Assembly (NCBI GenBank): GCA_031277795.1
Contig: JAITLQ010000001.1
Location: forward strand, 105,296 to 169,295
Length of the DNA stretch: 64,000 nucleotides
Direction of reading: 5' to 3'
Origin: Arthrobacter sp.
GTDB lineage: Bacteria; Actinomycetota; Actinomycetes; Actinomycetales; Micrococcaceae
Of the stretch, positions 33,751 to 42,058 are shown in pieces (the stretch's first letter is position 1; the number at the start of each line of letters is the position of its first letter). Under the pieces are notes generated by a model. That model worked only from the letters and a program-made list of their open reading frames with translations. It made no database searches and was not told the origin of the DNA. The position numbers and the translations under genes were made by a program.

Positions 33751-34364
33751 ACCGCACCCCTCGCACCCTCAATCGCGTGCTGCTCGGCCTCATCGGGCTC
33801 CTCTTCTTTGTCTTCGGCACCCACCTGGTGCTCGTCTGCCTCGTGCCGGCCTACGCGGCATGGGTCGCCTCCGGGCTGAGCAGCGCGGACGCCGCGCTGC
33901 TGGCCCTCGTGGACGACACCCGCTCGCCGGGGCGCGACGCCTCCTGGCTGTGGCTGGGGGTCGCCGTGCTCGCCGTCGTGGTGTTGGTGCTGCTGATCGT
34001 GTGGGCGCTGGTCCAGGGTCGGGGCAGGGTGACGCTCTTCAGCCGCGAGGCGGTGCGCGAGGGTGAGGGCCGCGGCGTCGTGGAGCTGTCCGCGAGCGTG
34101 CCGGAACAGCTCCTGCGCCAGGCGCTCTCCCAGCGGCCGGACGTACTGCGGGTCGGCATCAGCGCGTGGGACCAGCCGGGCGAGGCCGCCGGGCTGCGGA
34201 TCAAGCTGCAGCCGCGCGCGGGGGCCGACCCGCTGCGCCTCGTCGAGGACGTGGATGCGCTGGTGCGGACGCTGGACGAACGCCTGGGCGCGCGGGGGCC
34301 CGTGGTGCTCGAGCTGGTCTCCGGCGCGAGGTCGCGGCTGGCCCCCGTCGAACGCGTACGCTAA
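33747..34364 (+). CDS. Two-TM membrane protein, AmaP-like partner of Asp23
   Basis: 205-aa protein. TM1 about 10-37 (LLGLIGLLFFVFGTHLVLVCL), TM2 about 68-90 (LWLGVAVLAVVVLVLLIVWAL), and a C-terminal cytoplasmic domain of about 110 residues. Same plan as AmaP-type anchors that recruit Asp23 to the membrane. Function is inferred from order and topology. GTG start within the GTGA overlap. Confidence 0.68.
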   Translation: MNRTPRTLNRVLLGLIGLLFFVFGTHLVLVCLVPAYAAWVASGLSSADAALLALVDDTRSPGRDASWLWLGVAVLAVVVLVLLIVWALVQGRGRVTLFSREAVREGEGRGVVELSASVPEQLLRQALSQRPDVLRVGISAWDQPGEAAGLRIKLQPRAGADPLRLVEDVDALVRTLDERLGARGPVVLELVSGARSRLAPVERVR

Positions 34365-34415
34365 CAGGACACCGGGCAGGGGGCTTGGTGTCCAGACGAG
34401 TCCAGGAGCCGGTGG

Positions 34416-35033
34416 ATGACACAGCCAACGTGGGACCAGAATCAGCCAGGGAACGCGTCCCAGGGGCACCCCGGCATGCCAGGTGGAGTGCCCGGGGTCC
34501 GGCCGGATGACCCGTGGGGCACTGGGCAGCCCGGCGTGCAGCCCGGTGCCTACCAGGGGTATCAGGGCTACTCCACCTCGCAGTATCCGGGCCAGCCGCC
34601 GATGTACGTGGACGCCTATGGCCGACCGGTGTACCCGCCGGTCAAGGTGCCCACCCCTCCGCAGAACCCGGCGCTGGGCATCTGGTCAACCATCGTGGCC
34701 GGGGCCGGGACCGTGCTGTGCCTCGTCAGCTTCATCTGGCTGGTGGGGCAGATCGAGCAGGCGGTGCGCACGGGAGCCACCGACGGCTCCCTGATCGTGC
34801 AGTCCTTCTTCGGCGGCTTTGCTCTCATGCAGTCCCTCGCCGGCCTCTCGTTGATCGCCGCCCTTGTCCTCGGCATCATCGCGACCGTCACGAACCGTGG
34901 GCGCGGTTGGGGCATCGGGGGGATCGTCGGCTCCGTGGTGGGACCAAGCATCGCCGCCTACATCGGCCTGATGTGGCTGGGCCAAAAGGCCGTCGAATGG
35001 AGCGACGCGGTCCAGTCGTCGTTCGCGGCCTGA
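34416..35033 (+). CDS. Pro/Gly/Gln-rich membrane protein of unknown function
   Basis: 205-aa protein with a disordered N-terminus (residues 1-85) rich in Gln, Gly, Pro and Tyr (GYQGYSTSQYPGQPPMY). Three hydrophobic segments follow (about 90-110, 128-158, 165-190), giving a DUF4190-like layout. The disordered head resembles substrates of actinobacterial polar or septal protein assemblies, but no function can be assigned. SD AGGAG precedes the ATG. Convergent with the next gene, 24 nt away. Confidence 0.7.
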   Translation: MTQPTWDQNQPGNASQGHPGMPGGVPGVRPDDPWGTGQPGVQPGAYQGYQGYSTSQYPGQPPMYVDAYGRPVYPPVKVPTPPQNPALGIWSTIVAGAGTVLCLVSFIWLVGQIEQAVRTGATDGSLIVQSFFGGFALMQSLAGLSLIAALVLGIIATVTNRGRGWGIGGIVGSVVGPSIAAYIGLMWLGQKAVEWSDAVQSSFAA

Positions 35034-35057
35034 CTGCTGCGGCCGCGGCGGCGCGGG

Positions 35058-35912
35058 CTAGCTCGCTCGGCCGAGCGCCCTGACGCGGTTCCACCGCAGC
35101 ACGAGGCGGCGGTGCGCGGCGGCAGCGCTGAGGAAGTCGCCCTCGTCGAGGGCATCGATGCCCTCGCGCAGGTCCCGCGGGGAATCGTCCGGCCACACGT
35201 AATCGGCCAGCGGGCCGTAGTCCAGCTCCACGGCCGAGTCCCGGTGGAAGCGGGCCAGCCACTCGCGCAGCTCGTCGATCTGGGCCAGGAGCGGCAGCTC
35301 GTCGGCGGTCCGAGAGAGCACCGCCGCGGCCCGGCCGAGCCGTTCGAGCACCAGGACGAGCGGGGCCACCAAACGCACGGAGGAGAGCACCTCGTCCTGG
35401 TCGTCGACCTCCTCGTGGTCGTCCTCGCGAACGGCCGCGAACCAGGCCAAAGGAATGCCCCAGGTGGCGTCGCGGGTGTGGAGGAGATCGTCATCCAGCC
35501 ACATGCCGTGCTCCTGGAGGCGCTCAGAGTGGGCCTCCGCCGCCGTGACGGGGATGACGACGTCCATCAGCGTGAACGGGATCTCGTCCTCGAGGAGCCC
35601 AGCGGCCATGCCGGCGCGCAGGGGGAGCTGCTCGGGGCAATAGAGGGCCACCACGCCGTCGTCGCGCTGCAGGTGCAGCGTGCGATAGCTTTCCAGCGTC
35701 TGGTGCGGGAACGGATCCGTGACGTCCCGAGAGATACGGGCGAGCAGCGCCTGGCGGGCGTGGATCTCGAAGAGCGCGCGCGAGCGGGGCGGCTGCTCAT
35801 GGATGAGCGCCTGGTCCACGTCGTCGAACGCCCGCAGCGGTGAGAAGACGCGAAGGTGCGCCGTGGGCGGCAGGTTCCGGCGGACGCCGGGCGCGACGTC
35901 CGCGGGCATCAT
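35058..35912 (-). CDS. Conserved-looking soluble protein of unknown function
   Basis: 284-aa acidic, cytoplasmic protein; I recognise no family motif. It has a helical middle and C-terminus (LLAQIDELREWLARFHRD; SAAAAHRRLVLRWNRV), and a cluster of Asp/Glu at about 165-177 (REDDHEEVDDQDE). The ATG overlaps the xthA stop by 4 nt (ATGA), so it is co-translated with the DNA-repair enzyme. That is its only functional hint. Confidence 0.7.
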   Translation of the reverse strand: MMPADVAPGVRRNLPPTAHLRVFSPLRAFDDVDQALIHEQPPRSRALFEIHARQALLARISRDVTDPFPHQTLESYRTLHLQRDDGVVALYCPEQLPLRAGMAAGLLEDEIPFTLMDVVIPVTAAEAHSERLQEHGMWLDDDLLHTRDATWGIPLAWFAAVREDDHEEVDDQDEVLSSVRLVAPLVLVLERLGRAAAVLSRTADELPLLAQIDELREWLARFHRDSAVELDYGPLADYVWPDDSPRDLREGIDALDEGDFLSAAAAHRRLVLRWNRVRALGRAS

Positions 35913-36712
35913 GCCAGCTCCACCACCACGGGCGCGTGGTCGGAGGCGCCCTTGCCCCGGCGCTCGTCACGATCCACGTTGGCGTCCGTCACGCGGGCCG
36001 CGAGGGCGGGGGAGAGCAACTGGAAGTCGATGCGCATGCCCTCCTTCTTGGGGAAGCGCAGGGCCTTGTAGTCCCAGTACGTGTAGACGCCCGGGCCGGG
36101 ATGGCGCTCGCGCATCGGGTCAATCAGGCCCTCGTCGAGGAAGGCCTGGAAGGCGGCGCGCTCGGGGGCGGAGATGTGGGTGAGCTCGTTGTCGAGGAAG
36201 TACTGCACGTCCCAGACGTCCTCGTCCTTCGGCGCGATGTTCCAGTCACCCACGAGCGCGAACTGCGCCTGTGGGTCCTCCTTGAGCCAGCCGGTGGCGT
36301 CCCGGCGCAGCACGTCGAGCCACTCGAGCTTGTAGGGCATGTGCTCGTCCTGCAGGCCACGGCCGTTGGGGACGTAGAGGCTCCACACGCGCACGCCACC
36401 GCAGGTGGCGCCGATGGCGCGGGCCTCCTGCACGGGGTCGACGCCGCCCTTGCCGAACGCCGGCTGGCCCTCGAACGTGCGCTGGACGTCCTCGAGCCCC
36501 ACACGCGAGGCCAGGGCCACGCCGTTCCACTGGCTGAAACCGAAGTGCGCCACCTCGTACCCCAGGCGCTCGAAGAGCTCCCAGGGGAAGTTCTCGTCCT
36601 TGCACTTGGTCTCCTGGATGGCCAGGACCTCGGGGTCGTTGGCCTCGAGCCACGCCTCGACGCGGTCGGCACGGGCACGGAGGGAGTTGACGTTCCAGGT
36701 GGCGATCTTCAC
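35909..36712 (-). CDS. xthA: Exodeoxyribonuclease III / AP endonuclease
   Basis: 267-aa Mg-dependent DNA repair nuclease (AP endonuclease and 3'-5' exonuclease). IATWNVNSLRARADR at the N-terminus, LAIQETKCKD (metal-binding Glu), SLYVPNGRG, ALVGDWNIAP (catalytic Asp/Asn), and GKGASDHAPVVVEL at the C-terminus with the catalytic Asp-His. Length and order fit the XthA family. GTG start 36712; TAGCGT ends 7 nt upstream, consistent with a leaderless message. A longer reading begins in the terminator at 36891-36940 and is rejected. Confidence 0.95.
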   Translation of the reverse strand: MKIATWNVNSLRARADRVEAWLEANDPEVLAIQETKCKDENFPWELFERLGYEVAHFGFSQWNGVALASRVGLEDVQRTFEGQPAFGKGGVDPVQEARAIGATCGGVRVWSLYVPNGRGLQDEHMPYKLEWLDVLRRDATGWLKEDPQAQFALVGDWNIAPKDEDVWDVQYFLDNELTHISAPERAAFQAFLDEGLIDPMRERHPGPGVYTYWDYKALRFPKKEGMRIDFQLLSPALAARVTDANVDRDERRGKGASDHAPVVVELA

Positions 36713-36719
36713 GCGCTCA

Positions 36720-36725
36720 ACGCTA
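36720..36725 (-). promoter_or_regulatory. -10 element of leaderless xthA promoter
   Basis: TAGCGT on the reverse strand, 7 nt before the GTG start, no SD in between. Confidence 0.5.
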
Positions 36726-36890
36726 CCAAGGAGCGCGGCGGTGGGGCGGACGTGGTCCGGGTGCCCTCCCGTGCCCGACGGCGCACGGGCGCCTTCGTCT
36801 CCCCGCGCCCGGCGGGCGCGGGGCCGGGGCCCGGCCACCCGCCGTCGTGCGTTGGGTGGTGCCGCCCGCCCCCGTGCGGGCCGACACGAA

Positions 36891-36940
36891 TGCGCGCCGT
36901 GCGCCGTGAAGACCACCGTCTTCACGGCGCACGGCGCGCA
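36891..36940. terminator. Perfect 23-bp terminator hairpin
   Basis: Arms 36891-36913 (begins TGCGCGCCGTGCGCC, ends GAAGAC) and 36918-36940 are exact reverse complements with a 4-nt CACC loop. It lies 13 nt past the stop of the reverse-strand acyl-CoA synthetase gene and upstream of xthA, so it insulates xthA from read-through. Confidence 0.85.
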
Positions 36941-36952
36941 ACCTCGGCGGGC

Positions 36953-38671
36953 TCAGGCCTTCTTACCCCTGAAGTCGGTGTCGCGGTACTCGACGCCCAG
37001 GCCCTCGGGGAGGTCCCCGCGACCGTCGGCGCCGTGGCGCGCCTCCTCGGCGGCGCGCAGCTCCACGCGGCGAATCTTGCCCGAGATGGTCTTGGGCAGC
37101 TCCGCGAACTCGAGGCGGCGGATGCGCTTGAACGGCGCGAGGTGCTTGCGGCAATACTTGAGGATCGACTCGGCGGTGGCGGCGTCCGGAGCGTACCCCG
37201 CGGCCAGGACCACGAAGGCCTTGGGGACGGAGAGCCGGATCGGATCGGGCGAGGGGACCACGGCGGCCTCGGCGACGGCCGGGTGCTCGATGATGACCGA
37301 CTCCAGCTCGAAGGGGCTGAGCTTGTAGTCGGAGGACTTGAAGACGTCGTCGCCGCGGCCGATGTACGTGATGACGCCCTGCTCGTCCATCTCCGCCATG
37401 TCGCCGGAGTGGTAGTAGCCGCCGCGCAGCGCGTGCTCGGTCTTGGCCCGGTCGCCGAGGTAGCCCTTCATGAGGCCGATGGGGCGCGGGGTCAGGCGCA
37501 GGCAGATCTCGCCGGCGTTCGACTCCTCGCCCGTGACCGGGTCGAGCAGGACCACGTCGTAGCCCGGCATGGGCCGGCCCATCGCGCCGATCTTGATGGG
37601 CAGGCCCGGCGGGTTGGCGATCTGCACGGTGGACTCGGTCTGGCCGAAGCCGTCGCGGATGGTCTGTCCCCAGGCCTGCGCCACGCGGTCGATGACCTCG
37701 GCGTTGAGCGGTTCGCCCGCCGAGACGAGCTTGGCCGGCGGGTTCTGCAGGTGGCTCAGGTCCGCCTGGATGAGCATGCGCCACACCGTGGGCGGGGCGC
37801 AGAAGCTCGTCACGTTCTCGGCGTCCATCTGATGCATGAGCGCCTTCGCGTCGAAGCGCGAGTAGTTGTAGAGGAACACCGTGGCCTCGGCGATCCACGG
37901 GGCAAAGAAGTTGGACCACGCGTGCTTGCCCCAGCCGGGGCTGGCGACGTTGAGGTGCACGTCCCCCGGCTCCAGTCCGATCCAGAACATCGTGGAGAGG
38001 TGGCCGACGGGGTAGGAGGTGTGCGTGTGCTCGACCAGCTTGGCCTTGGACGTGGTGCCGGAGGTGAAGTAGAGCAGGAGGGCCTCGTCGCCGCGCGTGG
38101 GCTGGTCCGGGGTGAAGGCGCTCGGCTGGGCGTCGGCCTCGCGGTAGTCCCATGCGTGGGCCGTGTCGCCGTCGACGTCGATGAGCTGGCAGGGAGCCGT
38201 CACCTCGGCAAACTTGGCCAGGTCCTCCGCGCGGGCGATGGCGTAGGCGGCGCCGCCGCGCTCCACGCGGTCCTGCAGGTCCGCCGGGCCCATCTGCGTG
38301 GTCGTGGGGATCATGGCCAGGCCGTACTTCATGCCCGCCAGCATGATCTCCCAGAGCTCCACCTGGTTGGTGAGCATGAGGATGACGCGATCGCCGCGTT
38401 GCATGCCCTGCGCGCGGAACCAGTTGGCGACGCGGCTGGAGGCCTCGGAGAGCTCGCGCCACGTGCGGGCCGTGCGGGATCCGTCCTCCTCGACGATGAT
38501 GAGCGCCTCGGTGTGGGCGCGGGGGCCGGCGGCGACGGCGTCGAACCAGTCGAGGGCGTAGTTGAAGTGCTCGAAGTGCGGCCAGACGAACTCGGCCTTG
38601 GCTGTGGCGTAGTCCTCGCGCAGCTCGAGGAGCCGGTCTCTGGCCGCTCGGTACTCATCGGTGACGGACAT
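36953..38671 (-). CDS. AMP-binding acyl-CoA synthetase
   Basis: 572-aa ANL-superfamily enzyme, acyl/acetoacetyl-CoA synthetase-like, activating a carboxylic acid with ATP and CoA. A3/P-loop ALLLYFTSGTTSKAKLVEHTH at about 177-197, RDGFGQTES (A5, about 330), YYHSGDMAEMDEQGVITYIGRGDD (A7-A8, about 425), and PKTISGKIRRVELR with the adenylation Lys (about 535). It resembles medium-chain (MACS-type) synthetases. The ATG at 38671 follows GAAGGGG; the reading to 39001 crosses the repeats and is rejected. Substrate unknown. Confidence 0.9.
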   Translation of the reverse strand: MSVTDEYRAARDRLLELREDYATAKAEFVWPHFEHFNYALDWFDAVAAGPRAHTEALIIVEEDGSRTARTWRELSEASSRVANWFRAQGMQRGDRVILMLTNQVELWEIMLAGMKYGLAMIPTTTQMGPADLQDRVERGGAAYAIARAEDLAKFAEVTAPCQLIDVDGDTAHAWDYREADAQPSAFTPDQPTRGDEALLLYFTSGTTSKAKLVEHTHTSYPVGHLSTMFWIGLEPGDVHLNVASPGWGKHAWSNFFAPWIAEATVFLYNYSRFDAKALMHQMDAENVTSFCAPPTVWRMLIQADLSHLQNPPAKLVSAGEPLNAEVIDRVAQAWGQTIRDGFGQTESTVQIANPPGLPIKIGAMGRPMPGYDVVLLDPVTGEESNAGEICLRLTPRPIGLMKGYLGDRAKTEHALRGGYYHSGDMAEMDEQGVITYIGRGDDVFKSSDYKLSPFELESVIIEHPAVAEAAVVPSPDPIRLSVPKAFVVLAAGYAPDAATAESILKYCRKHLAPFKRIRRLEFAELPKTISGKIRRVELRAAEEARHGADGRGDLPEGLGVEYRDTDFRGKKA

Positions 38672-38828
38672 CGTGAACCCCTTCGCTTCGGTGTCCCGCG
38701 CGGGTGCGGGTGCGTCCGGGTGTCTCGCCAGCGCGAGGCGAGGCCGCCCTGGTGTGTACGGTAGCGCGCCGTCGGGCGCTGGTGGCGGTCCGTGTCGGTG
38801 TGCCCTGGGCGCGGCGGCGGCGACGTGG

Positions 38829-38874
38829 AGTGCCAAATGCGGGCAACGGACCCGCCTTGAGCGCATTTGGCACT
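38829..38874. repeat. Isolated 13-bp perfect inverted repeat
   Basis: AGTGCCAAATGCG (38829-38841)/CGCATTTGGCACT (38862-38874), 20-nt spacer containing GGG...CCC. It is AT-richer than its surroundings. Sequence differs from both repeat families flanking the AbiEi/DUF559 genes but the hairpin plan is alike; it may be a third family or a remnant. Confidence 0.75.
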
Positions 38875-38897
38875 GCGACCTGGGCCGCTTCGTCGTG

Positions 38898-39015
38898 TTC
38901 GCGAGTGCCTTGTGCTCTCTCACTCCGTTCGCGAGTGCCTGGTGTTGCCCAAACGGCCGTTCCAGCGGCACAAGGCACTCGCGAAGGGACGCCATCGACA
39001 CGAGGCACTCGTTAA
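38898..39015. repeat. Four-unit palindromic repeat element, family 2, left copy
   Basis: Four 17-nt units: TTCGCGAGTGCCTTGTG (38898-38914), TTCGCGAGTGCCTGGTG (38928-38944), then inverted CACAAGGCACTCGCGAA (38969-38985) and CACGAGGCACTCGTTAA (38999-39015). Spacers are 13, 24 and 13 nt. The central spacer holds a perfect AACGG/CCGTT palindrome. The right copy at 40104-40220 has the same unit order and exactly the same spacers. Confidence 0.92.
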
Positions 39016-39057
39016 GGGCCGGAGGAAGGGCACCTACCTCCCTTCACACGCCGCGTC

Positions 39058-39066
39058 TGTGGATAA
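39058..39066 (-). promoter_or_regulatory. DnaA-box-like 9-mer upstream of second AbiEi/DUF559 gene
   Basis: TGTGGATAA, the reverse complement of TTATCCACA, lies 42 nt after the left repeat and 39 nt before the ATG at 39106. It mirrors the box at 923-931 at the first locus. Confidence 0.5.
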
Positions 39067-39105
39067 CCTCGGCGGCCGTCGGGCCGAGCGAGCACACTCG
39101 ACCAG

Positions 39106-40086
39106 ATGGATCCCCATTTGCGCAGCATGGCTGCGGCGGACGGCGCATTCAGCGTCAAGGCCGCCCGAGAACGTGACATTCGCCGTTCCGCGTGGGACTC
39201 GGCCCACTTGCTCCGGCCATTCAGGGGTACGCGCCTGGTGCCGGACGAGTCCGACCCGCGGGCGGTGGGGGTGTATGAGGCCGAACGGCGCGAGGCGCTG
39301 CGGCGGATCGTGGCTCTGAGCAAGGTACTTCCCCCGGGAACGTTCGTGGCAGGGGCCTCGGCCGCCCTGCTCTGGGGCCTTCCCGTTCCGCGAACGGAGC
39401 TGGCCACAACCCACACGGGGGTGGTGTTTCCAAGGACGCCGACGCGCAGGCCCGGGGTGCTGGGCAGACGCTTCAGCCCGGGGATGGTGGTGGTGACGCA
39501 GCACCGAGGCGTGCCGGTGTTGGACGTGGCCTCGACCTGGGCCTCGCTCGGCGCTCGCCTGCGGGTCGATGATTTGGTGGCTGCCGCGGACGCCGCGTTG
39601 CTGCAACCGCGCAATCACGGCGGATTTCACCCGGAAGCACTGCGGCCTGCGCTGGCCACGCTGGAGGAGCTCCGCGCGGTGGTGGACCGCGGCCGGTTCA
39701 GAGGCGCGCCCCGATTGCGCACCGCGCTGGGCTTGGCCAGGGAGGGAAGCTGCTCGCCGCCTGAGACGTTCCTGCGTCTGCGGTTGGGGGAGGCGGGCCT
39801 GCCCGAACCGCGGCTCAACTTCGACATCGAGGATTCAGGGGCATGGATCGCCTGCGGGGACGTGGTGTTTCCCGAGTACCGGGTGTGCGTCGAGTACCAG
39901 GGAGCGCATCATCGAACAGCGGCGCAGTATTCCTCGGACCTCGATCGATCGCAGCGCCTGCGCGGTCTCGGCTGGGTCGTGGTGGAGCTGGCCGCTGCTC
40001 ACGTGCTGACGAACCCTCAGATCGGCGTCGGCCGCGTTGAAGCGGCGCTCAGGAGCCGAGGGTGGAGAGACGAGCGGTGGAGGTGA
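39106..40086 (+). CDS. AbiEi/DUF559-type protein with Vsr-like C-terminus
   Basis: 326-aa protein with the same plan as 984-1952 but only distantly similar. N-terminal AbiEi-like segment: FRGTRLVP, then GTFVAGASAALLWGLPVPR. Middle: GVPVLDVASTWASLG. C-terminal Vsr/DUF559-like core: CGDVVFPEYRVCVEYQGAHH, giving D and E-x-x-G in PD-(D/E)xK-like order, followed by SSDLDRSQRLRGLGWVVVEL. Activity of this family is not established. The ATG at 39106 lacks a strong SD. Four-unit palindromic repeats sit 90 nt upstream and 17 nt downstream. No toxin or recombinase gene is adjacent. Confidence 0.76.
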   Translation: MDPHLRSMAAADGAFSVKAARERDIRRSAWDSAHLLRPFRGTRLVPDESDPRAVGVYEAERREALRRIVALSKVLPPGTFVAGASAALLWGLPVPRTELATTHTGVVFPRTPTRRPGVLGRRFSPGMVVVTQHRGVPVLDVASTWASLGARLRVDDLVAAADAALLQPRNHGGFHPEALRPALATLEELRAVVDRGRFRGAPRLRTALGLAREGSCSPPETFLRLRLGEAGLPEPRLNFDIEDSGAWIACGDVVFPEYRVCVEYQGAHHRTAAQYSSDLDRSQRLRGLGWVVVELAAAHVLTNPQIGVGRVEAALRSRGWRDERWR

Positions 40087-40103
40087 CACCGCACCGTCGG
40101 TTC

Positions 40104-40220
40104 TTCGCGAGTGCGTTGTGCTGTTCTGCCGACATCGCGAGTGCGTTGTGTTGCTCGAATGGTGAATTCGGCGGCACAAGGCACTCGCGAAGGGAAGCGA
40201 ACGGCACGGGGCACTCGCCA
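40104..40220. repeat. Four-unit palindromic repeat element, family 2, right copy
   Basis: Units TTCGCGAGTGCGTTGTG (40104-40120), ATCGCGAGTGCGTTGTG (40134-40150), inverted CACAAGGCACTCGCGAA (40175-40191) and CACGGGGCACTCGCCA (40205-40220). Spacers are 13, 24 and 13 nt, identical to the left copy. The third unit is identical to the left copy's third unit. Spacer sequences diverge mostly by transitions while TTGC and GCGG at the ends of the central spacer are kept. Confidence 0.92.
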
Positions 40221-40285
40221 GGCCCAGAGTTGAACGCCGCGGGCCCTGAAGGCGCCCCGAGTGTCCCGCGACGGCCCCGGACGCC

Positions 40286-41062
40286 TCAGTCGACCAGGTC
40301 GGCCACCGACGGGAGCACGTGGTTGGGGCGGAACGGGTAGCGCTTGATGTCCTCGCGCTGCGTGATGCCGGTCAGCACCAGGAAGGTGCGCAGGCCGGCC
40401 TCCATGCCCGCGATGATGTCGGTGTCCATGCGGTCGCCGATCATGGCGGTCGTCTCCGAGTGCGCCTGGATCCGGTTCATGGCCGAGCGGAACATCATGG
40501 GGTTCGGCTTGCCCACCACGTACGGCACGCGGCCCGTGGCCTTGGTGATGAGCGCCGCGATGGCGCCGGTGGCCGGCAGCACCCCTTCCAGGGACGGGCC
40601 GGTCGCGTCGGGGTTCGTGGAGATGAACCGCGCGCCACCCAGGATCAGGCGGATCGCCTTGGTGATGGCCTCGAAGGAGTACGTGCGCGTCTCACCGAGC
40701 ACCACGAAGTCGGGGTTCTGATCCGTCAGGATCACACCGGCCTCGTGCAGCGCGGTCGTCAGGCCCGCCTCGCCGATGCAGTACACCGTGGCGCGCTCCT
40801 GCTGGTCGGCGATGAACGCGCCGGTCGCCAGCGCCGACGTCCAGATGTTCTCCTCCGGCACCTCGAGCCCCGAGGAGGACAGGCGGGCGGAGAGATCGCG
40901 CGGCGTGTAGATCGAGTTGTTGGTCAGCACAAGGTAGCGCTTGCCCTGCTCCCGCCACTGCTCGAGCAGCTCGGCGGCACCGGGGACCGGCGCGTTCTCG
41001 TGCACCAGCACACCGTCCATGTCGGTGAGCCAGCAGTCGATGTTCTTGGCAATCTCGGTCAT
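40286..41062 (-). CDS. HAD-IIA (NagD-like) phosphatase
   Basis: 258-aa cytoplasmic phosphatase. Motif [21 protein letters not shown] (catalytic Asp pair, about 10-16), motif [10 protein letters not shown], the IIA cap [13 protein letters not shown], a Lys in [11 protein letters not shown], and motif [19 protein letters not shown]. The NagD family acts on nucleotide or sugar phosphates. The ATG overlaps the nadE stop by 4 nt with GGAGGAA upstream, so it may remove phosphate from a pyridine-nucleotide intermediate or by-product, but that is inference from position. Confidence 0.92.
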   Translation of the reverse strand: MTEIAKNIDCWLTDMDGVLVHENAPVPGAAELLEQWREQGKRYLVLTNNSIYTPRDLSARLSSSGLEVPEENIWTSALATGAFIADQQERATVYCIGEAGLTTALHEAGVILTDQNPDFVVLGETRTYSFEAITKAIRLILGGARFISTNPDATGPSLEGVLPATGAIAALITKATGRVPYVVGKPNPMMFRSAMNRIQAHSETTAMIGDRMDTDIIAGMEAGLRTFLVLTGITQREDIKRYPFRPNHVLPSVADLVD

Positions 41063-41886
41063 GACTTCCTCCACCACGTGTCGAAGATCGTCACCGGCGT
41101 GGTGCGCTTGTGACGGCTGCGCAGGTACTTCCCCTCGAGGTTCTCGGCCACGTCCACGGGGACTTCGCGGCCCTCCAAGTACGCGTCGATGTCATCGTAG
41201 GAGATACCCAGTTCGTCCTCGTCGGCGCGTCCGGGCCGGCCGTCGAGGAGATCCGCCGTGGGCACCTTCGCCCACAGTCGTTCCGGCGCGCCAAGATGGC
41301 GCAGCAGCTGCCGGTTTTGTTCCTTGTCCAGCCCGAAAAGCGGCAAGATGTCGGCCCCGCCGTCGCCGAACTTCGTGAAGAAGCCGACCACGGATTCGGC
41401 GCCGTGGTCTGTGCCGACCACCAGGAGGTTGCGCTCGCCGGCCAGGGCGTACTGCGCGACCATGCGCAGCCTGGCCTTGACGTTGCCGCGGTTGAAGTCG
41501 GAGATCGGGCGCCCGGTGCTCGCCTCGAACTCCGCGGAGATCCCGTCCACGCCCGCCTGCACGTTGAACGTCCACTCGGTCCGGGCCGCGACGAAGTCCA
41601 TGGCCGCCTGGGCGTCCGCCTCGTCGGCCTGCTCGCCGTACGGCAGGCGCACGGCGACGAAGTCAACGTCCTCGCCTCGCTCGCGCAGGCCATCCACGGC
41701 CAGCTGGGTCAGACGACCCGCCAGCGTGGAGTCGAGTCCGCCCGAGATGCCCAGGACGAAACCCTTGGTGTGCGTGGCCAGCAGGTAGTCCTGCAGGAAC
41801 GCCACACGGGCGGCGACCTCGGAGGCCGGGTCGATGGTGGGCTTAACGCCCATCTCTTCGATGATGACGCGCTGCAACTCTCGCAT
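41059..41886 (-). CDS. nadE: NH3-dependent NAD+ synthetase
   Basis: 275-aa N-type ATP pyrophosphatase that makes NAD+ from NaAD, ammonia and [21 protein letters not shown] holds the SGGxDS P-loop (about 47-52). [30 protein letters not shown] and [19 protein letters not shown] are the substrate-binding blocks. It is the same length as E. coli NadE and lacks a glutaminase domain. ATG 41886 follows AGCCTA (TAGGCT on the coding strand) by 7 nt, a leaderless pattern. First gene of a two-gene operon. Confidence 0.96.
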   Translation of the reverse strand: MRELQRVIIEEMGVKPTIDPASEVAARVAFLQDYLLATHTKGFVLGISGGLDSTLAGRLTQLAVDGLRERGEDVDFVAVRLPYGEQADEADAQAAMDFVAARTEWTFNVQAGVDGISAEFEASTGRPISDFNRGNVKARLRMVAQYALAGERNLLVVGTDHGAESVVGFFTKFGDGGADILPLFGLDKEQNRQLLRHLGAPERLWAKVPTADLLDGRPGRADEDELGISYDDIDAYLEGREVPVDVAENLEGKYLRSRHKRTTPVTIFDTWWRKS

Positions 41887-41893
41887 GCCCCTC

Positions 41894-41899
41894 AGCCTA
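41894..41899 (-). promoter_or_regulatory. -10 element of leaderless nadE promoter
   Basis: TAGGCT on the reverse strand, 7 nt before the ATG. The 16-nt string TAGGCTGAGGGGCATG differs from the nagB one at two positions. Confidence 0.6.
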
Positions 41900-42058
41900 G
41901 TTTCCCCACGTGTCCGGGAGATAGACGGGCGCCAGCGTGACGTCTCCCACCTGCGCCCCCGCCCGACGCCGCGGGCGCGCCTTGGGTACCCGAGCGGACG
42001 ACGGCGTGTGGCCGGGGTGGGTGCCTTGGGCGACCGGGCGCCTGAGTGCACGACGACG

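Larger units (their letters stand above)
38672..39105. other. Repeat-rich intergenic region
   Basis: 434 bp between the divergent synthetase and second AbiEi/DUF559 genes with no supportable gene. It contains a 13-bp perfect inverted repeat (38829-38874), the four-unit palindromic element (38898-39015) and a DnaA-box 9-mer (39058-39066). Confidence 0.8.

Noticed and set aside
38898..40220. CRISPR array
   Set aside because: The repeats are regularly spaced, but units alternate in orientation, there are only four per block, spacers are 13 and 24 nt, and no cas gene is present.
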